Assembly: GCA_016713275.1 (NCBI GenBank)
Contig: JADJPL010000028.1
Coordinates: forward strand, 62,001 to 126,000
Direction: 5' to 3'
DNA from: Haliscomenobacter sp.
Lineage (GTDB): Bacteria > Bacteroidota > Bacteroidia > Chitinophagales > Saprospiraceae
Length of the DNA stretch: 64,000 nt
Under the pieces are notes generated by a model. It saw nothing but the letters and a program-made list of their open reading frames with translations. It searched no databases and had not been told where the DNA came from. A program made the position numbers and the translations under genes. Positions 52,078 through 61,244 of this stretch are shown in pieces (position 1 is the stretch's first letter; the number at the start of each line of letters is the position of its first letter).

Positions 52078-53298
52078 TTACTCCCAGGATTTGGCATGAT
52101 ACGGATACCGGATCTGGTAAAGATCTTTGACCAGGAGCAGTACCTTGGCGCGCAGTGCGTCGATATTCTCCTTGGTCACCGCCGAGACGAGCACGTTGTC
52201 GTAATCGAAGAGGTGGTGCAAATTGCCCTGAAGGCTTTCCTCGATTTCCGCTTTGGCCTCCTCGTCGATATAGGGATCGTAATTGCGGGTCCGGTACAGG
52301 TCGATTTTATTGAACACAAAAAGCGTGGGTTTGTCCATCGCCCCCAGTTCCTGAAGCGTTTGATTAACGGTGCGGATATGGTCTTCGTGCTGGGGATGCG
52401 CAATGTCTACGACATGCAGGAGGATATCGCTTTCCCGCACCTCGTCGAGGGTGCTTTTAAAGCTCTCGATCAGGTGATGGGGAAGTTTGCGGATAAAGCC
52501 CACGGTGTCGGAAAGCAGGAAGGGGACGTTTTCCCAAACGACCTTGCGCACGGTGGTGTCGAGGGTGGCAAAGAGTTTGTTTTCGGCAAACACATCCGAT
52601 TTGCTGAGGAGGTTCATCAGGGTAGATTTCCCCACGTTGGTATACCCCACCAGCGAAACGCGGATCAGTTCGCCCCGGTTTTTGCGCTGGGTGGTGCTTT
52701 GCTGGTCGATCTTTTTGAGTTTCTCCTTGAGGAAGGAAACTTTGTCGCGGACGATCCGCCGGTCGGTTTCGATTTCCATCTCCCCGGGTCCGCGCATCCC
52801 GATACCCCCTCGCTGGCGCTCGAGGTGGGTCCACAAGCCGCGCAACCTGGGCAGCAGGTACTGAAGCTGGGCCAGTTCGACCTGCGTTTTGGCCTGAGCC
52901 GTTTGGGCGCGGCGGGCAAAGATGTCCAGGATGAGGCTGCTTCGGTCGATAATCTTCACTTTGAGCGCTTCCTCCAGGATGTTGACCTGTTTGCCGGTGA
53001 GGTCGTCGTCAAAGATGACCATCGTAACCGCTTCTTCCCGTTCGATAAAGGCTTGAATTTCTTCCAGCTTGCCTTTGCCAATAAAGGTACGGGAATCGGG
53101 ATGCGAGAGTTTCTGGACAAAACGGCGCAAGGACTTTGCGCCCGCGGTGAGGGCCAAAAACTCCAGTTCGTCGAGGTATTCCTCGACGAGTTCTTCGGTT
53201 TGGTTTTTTCCGACCAAACCGACGAGCACCGCGAATTCCTCCTGGGCTTTGGTCCCGGGCGTGTTATGGTTTACTCCTAAATTCCAGGTTTTGGGCAT
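52078..53298 (-). CDS. hflX: GTPase HflX
   Basis: A 406-residue ribosome-associated GTPase that splits stalled or hibernating ribosomes. N-terminal HflX domain (about 15-190) with a glycine-rich RGGIGMRGPGEMEIETDRR stretch, then the G domain: G1 GYTNVGKSTL, G3 DTVGFI, G4 NKID (in FVFNKIDLY) and the C-terminal region. The ATG at 53298 (MPKTWNLGVNHN) is chosen; the upstream frame from 53373 overlaps the EnvC-like gene. Position directly after the EnvC-like gene and before the M29 aminopeptidase is close to the Bacteroidota norm. Confidence 0.94.
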   Translation of the reverse strand: MPKTWNLGVNHNTPGTKAQEEFAVLVGLVGKNQTEELVEEYLDELEFLALTAGAKSLRRFVQKLSHPDSRTFIGKGKLEEIQAFIEREEAVTMVIFDDDLTGKQVNILEEALKVKIIDRSSLILDIFARRAQTAQAKTQVELAQLQYLLPRLRGLWTHLERQRGGIGMRGPGEMEIETDRRIVRDKVSFLKEKLKKIDQQSTTQRKNRGELIRVSLVGYTNVGKSTLMNLLSKSDVFAENKLFATLDTTVRKVVWENVPFLLSDTVGFIRKLPHHLIESFKSTLDEVRESDILLHVVDIAHPQHEDHIRTVNQTLQELGAMDKPTLFVFNKIDLYRTRNYDPYIDEEAKAEIEESLQGNLHHLFDYDNVLVSAVTKENIDALRAKVLLLVKDLYQIRYPYHAKSWE

Positions 53299-53326
53299 AA
53301 TTTCTTTTAAATATAATACGCAAGGG

Positions 53327-54583
53327 TCATCGTCCGGAAAGCCAGTCTTCGGGATTGAGCCGGTTTTTTTCACGCCACAGTTCGAAGTGGAGTTCCGGTT
53401 TTTCCCGGCTTACCCGGCCGATTTCCTGACCGGCAGAAACGGAGTCGCCCCGCTTGACAAAAATTTCGTTTAGATTCGAATATACGCTGTAATACTCCCC
53501 GTGTTGCAGGATTAGGGTGTTTTGATAACCGGGAATGAACTGGATACCTACAACCCTTCCTTCGAAAACGCATCGCACGGAAACATTTTGCCCTGCCCGG
53601 ATGTCGATCCCATTGCTTTGCGTTTTCACTTCTTTGTATTTGGGATGCTGGTGGGTTCCGAACTGCCGGACGATTTCCCCGCCTTGCAAAGGAGATGGTA
53701 AAGCGCCTTTTTTCTGCCGGAAAAGTGACCTCGAAGGCGCTTCGCTTTCTCTTTTATTATCCGCAATTGCTTCCGGGGTGCGCGCTTTTTTTCGGATGGC
53801 GAGCATCTCCTGTTTTATGACCGCTTCGATAGCATAGTTGAGTTTTTGATGGGCTTCCTGCTGTTTGGACAGTTCGGCCGCTAGTTTTCGTTCGCTTGCC
53901 TTCAGGGTATTTAACAGCGAATTCTTCTCATTTAGTTCCTTTTTCAGGTGGGTTTGTTGCTGTTGCATCGCGGCCAGCATGGCTTCTTTTTCCTGTTTTC
54001 GCTCAGCCAGCAGGCGGGTTTTCTCTTCAAGCGTTCGCTGGGTTTCCCGGATCAGGCGGGCCTGTTTGTTGCGGTACCGGTCGTATTGGCGCAGGTATTG
54101 CCAGCGCCGGAATGCTTCGTTGAAGTTTTGGGCAGAGAACAGAAAAAGAAGCGTTGTCTGGTTCAGCTTATGCCGGAAGGCCATGCGAAGCATCCGGCTG
54201 TACTCTTCCTTCAGTTGCCGGGTATCCTCTTCCAGCGACTCCAGTACAGACTGGGTTCGGGTCATGCTTTCTTCCGCGTAGCCGATTTCCTTCTCCAGGT
54301 TTAGGACCAGCTGTTGCCGGTTCCGGATTTGGTTTTGGAGGGTAAGGAAAACATGTAGCGTCGCTTTTTCTTCTTTTTGGGTGTTTTTGAGTTGGGTATT
54401 GTTCTGTTGACTATCCCGACGAAGATTTTTCCGTTTGTCTTCCAAGTCTTTGCGGGACTGCCCCCAGGAAGGCGGGAGGACCAGGACCAAAAGCAAAAGA
54501 CCGGCCAGCCACCGGTTACCTGGCCCGGCGGGAATAGCGTTCCGGAATTTCAAAAGACAAGCTTTTAGGGACATCGAGTTCAA
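53327..54583 (-). CDS. EnvC-like murein hydrolase activator (degenerate LytM)
   Basis: A 418-residue periplasmic protein. Signal region (RWLAGLLLLVLVLPPSWGQ), a long coiled coil (about 40-275), then a LytM/M23 domain (about 300-418). The catalytic positions of active M23 enzymes are not kept: the usual HxGxD reads SNGID, YAHL reads YSNL, and HLHFE reads ELHFE. This matches E. coli EnvC, which lacks catalysis and instead activates amidases at the division site. The frame opens at 54583 or 54574, 60-70 bp inside the upstream gene's 3' end; a later non-ATG start is also possible. Confidence 0.88.
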   Translation of the reverse strand: MNSMSLKACLLKFRNAIPAGPGNRWLAGLLLLVLVLPPSWGQSRKDLEDKRKNLRRDSQQNNTQLKNTQKEEKATLHVFLTLQNQIRNRQQLVLNLEKEIGYAEESMTRTQSVLESLEEDTRQLKEEYSRMLRMAFRHKLNQTTLLFLFSAQNFNEAFRRWQYLRQYDRYRNKQARLIRETQRTLEEKTRLLAERKQEKEAMLAAMQQQQTHLKKELNEKNSLLNTLKASERKLAAELSKQQEAHQKLNYAIEAVIKQEMLAIRKKARTPEAIADNKRESEAPSRSLFRQKKGALPSPLQGGEIVRQFGTHQHPKYKEVKTQSNGIDIRAGQNVSVRCVFEGRVVGIQFIPGYQNTLILQHGEYYSVYSNLNEIFVKRGDSVSAGQEIGRVSREKPELHFELWREKNRLNPEDWLSGR

Positions 54584-55306
54584 CTTCGCTAAACTTAAGT
54601 TCTACCTTAATGGCGCCAGTTTCCTGGCTATCCATGGTCAATTGACGAAGATAGGAAAAATTATGCTTTCCGGAAATAGGGCCATATTCTTCTAACGTCA
54701 TGGCCATGGCTCTTCCTGTCGGCAGGTCTTTATATTCAATGGATTCAAGCCGGAGTTCGGTCTCGTTGACCCGGTGACGGATCAGTTGTCCGCTAAAGGT
54801 TTCTTCGATCCAAAGCTGGCCCGCTTCGGGCTTGAGGGTTCGGGCTGCCGGGTTGAAGTAGACGAGGTTTCCCAGGAGCAGGTTTTGCAGGGCAGCCAGG
54901 TTGGAAGGCGCATGGTATTCCTGGCTCAGGTAGTCGAGGCCATACGCCCCGAACTCGTTGTTGAAGCGGTCGATATAGAACAGGGAGTCGGGGGTGATCA
55001 GGACCCGGGCCACTTCGAATCCAAGTTTTCGGATAGCGACCCAAACGGCGCTGTCTTTTTGCATTCGGATGGTAGCGGACGCCTTGACTGCCATATCGCC
55101 GTCGTCGTAGTCGATCCGGGCTTTGGCCTCGAACCAGGCGGCGTGAAGCTGCCGGGCTTCCAGTTTGCGCAAGAAGAGGGCGGAAGCATCCGCTGGGCTG
55201 GCAGTACCTGCTTTTTGGCTGTCGAGCAGGAAAACGATAACCCGGCGAGGAAGGCAACAGCGAGCAGGGAAATAGCTGGCTGGCCTGAAAAAAAGCGTTT
55301 ATTCAT
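54516..55306 (-). CDS. DUF4292 lipoprotein (frameshifted)
   Basis: One gene of about 263 codons. It starts at ATG 55306 (MNKRFFSGQPAISLLAVAFL, lipobox FSCSTAKK). Frame breaks in A5/T5 at 55212-55216; adding one A gives CSTAKKAGTASPADASALFL and runs to the end FEIPERYSRRAR. DUF4292 is a Bacteroidota LolB-like beta-sheet lipoprotein family; the recurring VWVAIRKLGFEVARVLI region fits a lipid-carrying fold, so a role in lipoprotein or lipid handling is plausible. It overlaps the stop of the TPR gene upstream and runs into the EnvC-like gene. Confidence 0.85.
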
Positions 55307-57016
55307 AGAGCTGTTTGTCCGCAATTTTTTTGAATAATTTTTGAGACCGGCTGCCATTTTCTCGTGCTTGGCTCCAGTAGGTCAGCGCTTCTGCCGCCTG
55401 GCCAAGTTTGAATAGCACATCTCCTGTTTGTTCGAGGATCAAGGGATTGGACGAGGGCAGCAACGCGTCCATCTGCCTGCGCGCTTCCTGGAAATCGCCT
55501 TTTCGGAAGGCGATCAACCCAAGCGCGAGGGCGGCATCTGGCAAAGAAGGGGACGCCAGATGGGCTTTTTTTGCCCACTCCGCCGCCTGTTCCAGGTTGT
55601 CGTTGCGTACGGCCATGCTCCAGGCATGCCTGGCCAGGAGGATAGGGGCGTTGGAGTCCAGCGCCTGGGCCTGGCTGAACGCCCGGTCAGCGCCGTCAAT
55701 AGCTTCCTGTGCCGTAAGCGTCATCCCCAAAGCGGTGAGAACTTCCACTTTCAACGACTTATCGGCGGAGGTCATGAGCAGGGCCTGCTCCAGGTCGGAT
55801 TTAGCCGGCGCATAGTCCGCCTGCCAGAACGCCCCAAGGGCATTCCAGTAATAAAGCGCTGGCCGGTTGGGGAACAAATCGATGGCGTTGGAGGCATGCT
55901 GTCTCAGCGCTTTGGAGTCGCCCGAAGCCGCGAGTTGGTTGAGCAAAAGCCCCATACCGGATAGTTGGCTTCCTCCAGTTCCAGGGAACGAAGGAACTTG
56001 GCAACGGCTTCCTGCCCCCGTCCGCTGAGCAGCAGAAGCTCCCCGCTGACGGCGTAGGCGGCGGCAGCGGCCGGATGCGCTTGCTCGAGTTGAGCAGCCA
56101 ACGCAAGCAACTTGGTCAGCACCGCAGGGTCTTTGCCCGTCTCCGGTTTGGATAGAACCGACCGGAATCCTTCCGCTTTCAGGTTGGCGCCGGCGTTGGG
56201 ATTTTGAACAAGGGCCTCCAGGGTTTTTAGCCCTTCCGGGTCTGCCCCCTGCGGTTTGCTGGCGGACGCCAAGGCAGCCATGGCCTTGGGGTCGGAAGGT
56301 TCGAGCGCGAGGATACGCTGGTAGGTTTGTTGCGCTTTGACCGGATCGTTTTGGTTTTGGTAAAAGGCAGCTAAAGCGTGCAGGTAATCGAGATTGGTTG
56401 GGAAGGCGGCGCTGAGCCGTTCCCATTCCCTGGCAGCCTTCTTGGGATCGGCCATGGCGAGATAGACCCGGACTTTGTTTTGGATGATTTCCTCCAGAAG
56501 GCCAAACCGGACTTCCATCTCGTCGTATACTTTCAGGGAAGCGGAGAAAAGCCCCGCTTTTTCCAGCAAGGCTGCCCACTGTACATAAAGCGCTTTCGCC
56601 CCGGGCCTGCTTTTGACCAGGGCTTCCAGTACCCCTGCCGCCTCTTTATAGCGGCCCATTTCCCGGTAGATGTCGGCCCATAATCGCTGGTACCACTCGT
56701 TTTGCGGCTCCTGGCGCGCCGCTTGCGCCGCGAACTTTAGCGCCTGTTCGAAATTTTCCTTCTTAAAATCCAACCGGGCCAGTTCATAAGCAGAAAGCGC
56801 ATGGTCGGGCTTCCTGGCCAGGATCTCTTCGTACAGCTTCCGGGCTTTGTCTTCGTTGCCCAGAAACTTTTCCTTGGACGCTTCGATGATCGTGGATTCT
56901 ATATCCAGTGTGGTGTCCCTTTGAAGGGGATTCGGAAGCGTCTGGCAGGTCCCGGACACAGCGAACAGGAGGATACCCAAGGATAGAAAACAACGCTCTA
57001 ACAAGGCCTTTTTCAT
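55299..57016 (-). CDS. Exported TPR protein (frameshifted)
   Basis: A protein of about 572 residues broken once. The first frame begins at ATG 57016 (MKKALLERCFLSLGILLFAVSG, signal peptide) and ends at 55904; the second ends at 55299. Adding one G in the G4/C4 run at 55950-55953 joins them as NYPVWGLLLNQLAASGDSKAL. The mature part is TPR-rich: KARKLYEEILARKPDHALSA, FEQALKFAAQAARQEPQNEW, and near the C terminus TGDVLFKLGQAAEALTYWSQ. In Bacteroidota such a gene precedes DUF4292 and the EnvC-like gene, so it probably works at the envelope with them. Confidence 0.87.
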
Positions 57017-57031
57017 AACGGTCTGAATAAA

Positions 57032-57290
57032 AAGTACGAAGTACGAATTACGAAGTACGAGGTACGGTGGACGGTGGACGGTAGACGGTAGACGGTGGAC
57101 GGTAGACGGTAGACGGTGGACGGTGGAAATACATCCTCTACATCCTCTACATCCTCTACATCCTCTACATCCTCTACATCCTTTACATCCTCTACATCCT
57201 CTACATCCTCAAAAACGGCACTTCCCGTCCGTCGTCTACCGTTCGCCGTTCGCCGTCTAAAGTCTAACGTCTAAAGTCTAAAAGGAGTTG
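57032..57290. repeat. Compound inverted array with nine TACATCCTC units
   Basis: Three parts. Left (57032-57126): AAGTACGA units then GACGGTGGACGGTA-type units. Centre (57130-57210): exactly nine copies of TACATCCTC, the sixth with a final T. Right (57226-57281): CCGTCCGTCGTCTACCG, GTTCGCCGTT and GTCTAAAGTCTA phrases complementary to the left side or to the locus at 13837-13990. It fills the space between the TPR gene and pyk. No coding capacity is seen. Confidence 0.7.
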
Positions 57291-57318
57291 CGGGGGAGCT
57301 AAAAATCCTGCAAGGAGC

Positions 57319-58758
57319 TTATTCCACCACGGTGACTTTGAGCATATTGGTTCGGAAGCGCCGGTGCAGGGGCATGGAAGCGGTGTTGATGATGATGTCT
57401 CCTTCCTGGACGAGCTGGGCCGCTTTCAGGATCTCGGTGACGTCGGTGATGGTTTCGTCGGTGGTGGTAAAGCGGTCGTAATACAGGCATTCGACCCCCC
57501 ATACCAAATTAAGGGTCGCCAACATATGCATGCGGTCGGAGAAAATGTAGATTGAAATGTTCGTATTTGGCCGGAAACTGGAAACCTTGAACGCCGTATA
57601 ACCCGAACTGGTCATGCCTACGATGGCTTTGGCCTTGATGTCTTCCGCCGTTTTAGCGGCGCTAAAGCAGATAGCATCCGACAGGAAGGTTCTGGATTTG
57701 CCGGAAGGCACCGGGCGGATGGCAGGGCGGATAAAGCGCTCGGCTTCCGAAATGATGTTGGTCATGGCTTCAACGACGCGGACCGGGAATTTTCCGGCGG
57801 CGGTTTCCCCGCTCAGCATGACGGCATCGGCGCCGTCGAATACCGCGTTGGCTACGTCGGTCACTTCCGCCCGGGTAGGGGAAGGGTTGTTGATCATACT
57901 GTCCATCATCTGGGTAGCCACAATGACGGGCCGCGCCCGCTGGATGCACTTCAGGATGGTCTCTTTTTGGATGACCGGAATTCGTTCGATCGGCACTTCG
58001 ATGCCCAGGTCGCCCCGGGCGATCATAATACCGTTGGACACCTTGATGATCTTGTCGATCTTTTCGACCGCTTCCGGTTTTTCAATTTTAGCGATAATCT
58101 TGGCGGGGTGTTTGGCGCTTTCGATGATTTGCCGGAGCGCTTTTACGTCTTTCGGGGACCGGACAAACGAAAGCGCGATCCAGTTGACGGGCTGCGTAAG
58201 GATAAAATCCAGGTCGGCCAGGTCTTTTTCCGTCAGACAAGGAAGCGACGTCTTGGTATTTGGAAGATTGACGCCTTTGCGCGAAGATAAAATGCCTCCG
58301 TGAATGACTTTCAGCCGAACCTTATCGATGCCATTCGTTTCAAGGACTTCCAGAACCAGTTTGCCGTCGTCTATGAGGACCGTTTCGCCCACATTTACGT
58401 CTTTTGGAAAGCCGGCGTAGCTCATGTAGATCTTTTCCATGTTGCCGACGCACTTCTCGTTGGTGAAGGTCACGACATCTTCGCTGCGAAGTTCCAGCGC
58501 GTTGTTCTCGATTTCGCCCACCCGGAGTTTGGGCCCCTGGAGATCGGCCAGAATGCCTATGTGCGTTCCGTACTTTTCATTGATATAGACGATATGGTTG
58601 ATCACGGCCATGTGATCTTCGTGGGTTCCATGGGAAAAGTTCAGCCGGAAGACGTTGACGCCGGCTTTTACCAGATCGAGCAACGTCTCCAGGGAGTTAG
58701 AGGCAGGGCCTACGGTTGCGACGATTTTGGTCTTTTTGGAGTGTTTCTGAATAGTCAT
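57319..58758 (-). CDS. pyk: Pyruvate kinase
   Basis: A 479-residue glycolytic enzyme producing ATP and pyruvate from phosphoenolpyruvate. The A domain begins TKIVATVGPAS, the B domain is about residues 75-175, and the catalytic motif IIAKIEKPEAVE plus IMIARGDLGIEVP are clear. ATQMMDSMINNPSPTRAEV and DAVMLSGETAAGKFP follow. The C-terminal allosteric domain ends LKVTVVE. The length matches bacterial type II enzymes. No gene precedes it within 358 bp; that stretch is AT-rich with an inverted TTGTA/TACAA near 58892-58905, and shows no convincing gene. Confidence 0.97.
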   Translation of the reverse strand: MTIQKHSKKTKIVATVGPASNSLETLLDLVKAGVNVFRLNFSHGTHEDHMAVINHIVYINEKYGTHIGILADLQGPKLRVGEIENNALELRSEDVVTFTNEKCVGNMEKIYMSYAGFPKDVNVGETVLIDDGKLVLEVLETNGIDKVRLKVIHGGILSSRKGVNLPNTKTSLPCLTEKDLADLDFILTQPVNWIALSFVRSPKDVKALRQIIESAKHPAKIIAKIEKPEAVEKIDKIIKVSNGIMIARGDLGIEVPIERIPVIQKETILKCIQRARPVIVATQMMDSMINNPSPTRAEVTDVANAVFDGADAVMLSGETAAGKFPVRVVEAMTNIISEAERFIRPAIRPVPSGKSRTFLSDAICFSAAKTAEDIKAKAIVGMTSSGYTAFKVSSFRPNTNISIYIFSDRMHMLATLNLVWGVECLYYDRFTTTDETITDVTEILKAAQLVQEGDIIINTASMPLHRRFRTNMLKVTVVE

Positions 58759-59116
58759 GCGGTTGAAGAATTACGAAATCTTAAATAATTCGGATTGAAA
58801 AAGGGATTGAAACGGTTGCATTCGGCCTGTGGCGCCGGTTTTTTAGGGAACAGGGAAATTTCGCAGAAAAATAATGGACAAAAAACAACTTATTGTAAAT
58901 TATACAATAATTATTTTCTCCGCTAAAGTAAACGAACTTTTGCAATTATCAAACCCGGCAACAGGCCTCCGGAAAGTTCCTATAGGAGGAGCAAGGGCAA
59001 AGCGGTTGACAGGATGGGCTTCCCGGCTTGCGAAAAAAAGTCTAAAAACTTTGTTTATCAATGGACTTCTACTTTACTTTGCAGGTGCATTTTTCAACCA
59101 ATAAAGCACGTTTGTT

Positions 59117-59353
59117 ATGTCTAGCATTGCAGAAAGAGTAAGCAAAATCATCGTTGAGAAGCTGGGAGTTGACGAAGCGGAAGTTACCCCTGAAGCAAGC
59201 TTCACGAACGATCTCGGCGCTGATTCCCTGGACACCGTTGAGCTGATCATGGAGTTTGAGAAAGAGTTCGGGGTGTCCATCCCCGACGAACAGGCAGAAA
59301 ATATTCAGACGGTTGGGCATGCCATTGAATATCTGGAAGCTCAAGTGAAGTAA
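59117..59353 (+). CDS. acpP: Acyl carrier protein
   Basis: A 78-residue protein that carries growing fatty acyl chains on a phosphopantetheine arm. The attachment serine is in the motif GADSLDTVELIMEFE (about Ser37), and the four-helix pattern is complete (ERVSKIIVEKLGVDEAEV, IPDEQAENIQTVGHAIEYLE). Highly acidic, as typical. It heads the conserved acpP-fabF-rnc series. The gap to fabF is 301 bp and contains a long hairpin. Confidence 0.97.
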   Translation: MSSIAERVSKIIVEKLGVDEAEVTPEASFTNDLGADSLDTVELIMEFEKEFGVSIPDEQAENIQTVGHAIEYLEAQVK

Positions 59354-59371
59354 GTAACCTTCTTTACCCCA

Positions 59372-59472
59372 GGGTTGTCTTCGAAGTTTGCTTTGTCCCA
59401 AGGTCCTATGGATTTGGCCGGAGTAGTTCAAGGGGTAGTTCCTTGCGAAACTTTCGAAGACAACCCTTTTTT
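59372..59472 (+). terminator. Long hairpin with T-tract between acpP and fabF
   Basis: GGGTTGTCTTCGAAGTTTGC (from 59372) can pair with GCGAAACTTTCGAAGACAAC (to about 59464) with small bulges, enclosing an inner segment that also folds (CAAGG/CCTTG). The plus strand continues CCCTTTTTTCGG. It looks like a terminator or attenuator that would raise acpP over fabF. The remaining part of the 301-bp gap is AT-rich, with no gene seen. Confidence 0.55.
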
Positions 59473-59654
59473 CGGTTTGCGAAAATTCCTTTCATTTAAT
59501 GGGTCGGCCGGTTCAAAAGCAAAATTACCATTCTCTTCTTTTGCTTTTTCTGATCCGGGGTTACAGGAAGCAAGACACCAGGAGTTCCGGATCTACTTCG
59601 AAACCTCCTTTTGGGGTGGATGGAACCCGCTTCGTGGAATGACTCTGATACGCT

Positions 59655-60913
59655 ATGGACATGAAAAGAGTAGTTGTAACAGGCATAGGCGCTGTAACGC
59701 CTATTGGCAATAATATCCCGGAGTATTTAGAGGGACTTAAGGCCGGCAGGAGCGGCGCTACCCGATCACGCTTTTTGACGCCACGCTGTTCAAAACGCAG
59801 TTCGCCTGCGAGGTCAAAAACTTTGACCCGGAGGACTTCATCGAAAAGCCGGAAGCGCGGCGGCTGGACCGGTTTGCTCAATTTGCGATCGTCAGCGCCG
59901 ATGAAGCCGTCTCCGATTCGGGGTTGAATCAGATCCTGGAAACCCTGGACCTCGACCGAATTGGCGTGATCTGGGGTTCCGGTATTGGCGGCTTGGGTTC
60001 CCTGGAGCAGGAGATCGAGGAATTTGCCCGAGGCAACGGGCAACCCCGGTACAACCCCTTCATGATCCCTAAAATGATCGCCGATATTGCGGCAGGGCAT
60101 ATTTCCATCAAATACGGTTTTCGAGGCGTCAATTATGCGACGGTCTCTGCTTGCGCTTCCTCTTCCCATGCCCTTATTAATGCCTTTGATTATATCCGGT
60201 TAGGCCGCAACGACATCGTGATCGCAGGCGGCTCGGAGGCGGCGATTATCCACGCGGGCGTGGGCGGGTTCAATGCGATGAAAGCCTTATCAACCCGCAA
60301 CGACGACTATTCCACTGCTTCCAGGCCTTTTGATAAAGACCGGGACGGCTTTGTGCTGGGAGAAGGCGGAGGCGCCCTGGTTCTGGAAGAACTGGAGCAC
60401 GCCCTTAAGCGTGGGGCCAACATTTATGCCGAAGTGGTTGGCGGAGGCGCTACTGCGGATGCATACCATATTACCGCCCCTCACCCGGATGGTTTTGGCG
60501 CCCGGAACGTGATGCGGTTGGCTCTTGCCGATGCAGGAATGGCGCCGGAAGACATCGATTACGTCAACGTTCATGGCACCTCGACGCCTTTAGGCGACGT
60601 CGCCGAAGCGCGGGCCATTCAGCAGGTGTTCGGAGCGCATGCTTACGCATTGAATATCAGCTCCACGAAATCCATGACTGGCCACCTGCTTGGGGCTGCC
60701 GGCGCGATCGAAGCCATTGCGGGAATTCTGGCGATCCAGCACCAGTTCATTCCCCCGACCATCAATCACTTCACCGACGATCCCGAATTGGATCCCAAGC
60801 TGAACCTGACGTTCAATGTAGCCCAGGAACGCAGCGTTCGGGCGATCCTGAGCAATACCTTCGGATTTGGGGGGCACAACTCTTCCCTGATTCTGAGGAA
60901 ATTCGATAGCTAG
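59655..60913 (+). CDS. fabF: Beta-ketoacyl-ACP synthase II (frameshifted)
   Basis: A 419-residue condensing enzyme that extends acyl-ACP with malonyl-ACP. The frame breaks at CCC (59761-59763); adding one C gives SGATPITLFDATLFKTQFAC and reconnects to the main frame. Catalytic residues: Cys in VSACASSSHALINAFDYI, His in NVHGTSTPLGD, and His in KSMTGHLLGAAGAI. The ending FGFGGHNSSLILRKF is standard. It starts at 59655 (MDMKRVVVTGIGAV); the second ATG (59661) is equally possible. Neighbours acpP and rnc form the usual group. Confidence 0.94.
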
Positions 60914-60917
60914 CTAT

Positions 60918-61003
60918 GGGCCCGTCTCAAAAGACTGTTCTTTGTCATCGGCACGATATTTTTTTTGCTGGCAAGGGCAAAACCCGTCTTTTGATATAGC
61001 CCC
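60918..61003 (-). mobile_element. MITE-like element copy C, deleted form
   Basis: 86 bp. Ends GGGCCCGTCTCAAAAGACTG (60918-60937) and a degenerate CCCGTCTTTTGATATAGCCCC-like right end to 61003. It retains the internal flanks seen in copy B (TTCTTTG...CGGCA and GCAAGGGCAA-like) but lacks the central hairpin. It begins 5 bp past the fabF stop. The gap up to rnc also holds a short hairpin, ATTCCCGG/CCGGGAAT near 61010-61031, and nothing else. Confidence 0.6.
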
Positions 61004-61244
61004 ATAATTCCCGGTGAGGCATCCGGGAATTCTTCGTACCTTTTGCGCCGGGAATTCTGTTCCGGTATCCGACGGCTAACAACCGGGCTTGCGGCGGCCC
61101 TTTTTTTCAAACGCTCAACCCCTGTCCCATAAGGGTTCGGAGTTTGAAAAAAAACCAGACGCTGAGGCCGGAGTAGGAAATAGCTTTTGGGTACGGACGT
61201 AAGATCCCAGATTCGTTCATGTTTCAATTTGTCGAACCTTGCGG

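Noticed and set aside
52096..53280. Plus-strand open frame (394 codons) opposite hflX
   Set aside because: Antisense to HflX G-domain motifs; no independent support.
57130..57210. Nine TACATCCTC repeats as a CRISPR array
   Set aside because: The 9-bp units are directly adjacent with no spacers and no cas genes are present.
58874..59104. 76-codon frame just before acpP
   Set aside because: It covers the AT-rich region where the acpP promoter must lie, has a composition unlike a protein and no recognisable features.
59425..59470. tRNA-like D-arm sequence GTAGTTCAAGGGGTAG
   Set aside because: No acceptor stem, anticodon arm or TTCGA T-loop follows; it lies inside the acpP-fabF hairpin.
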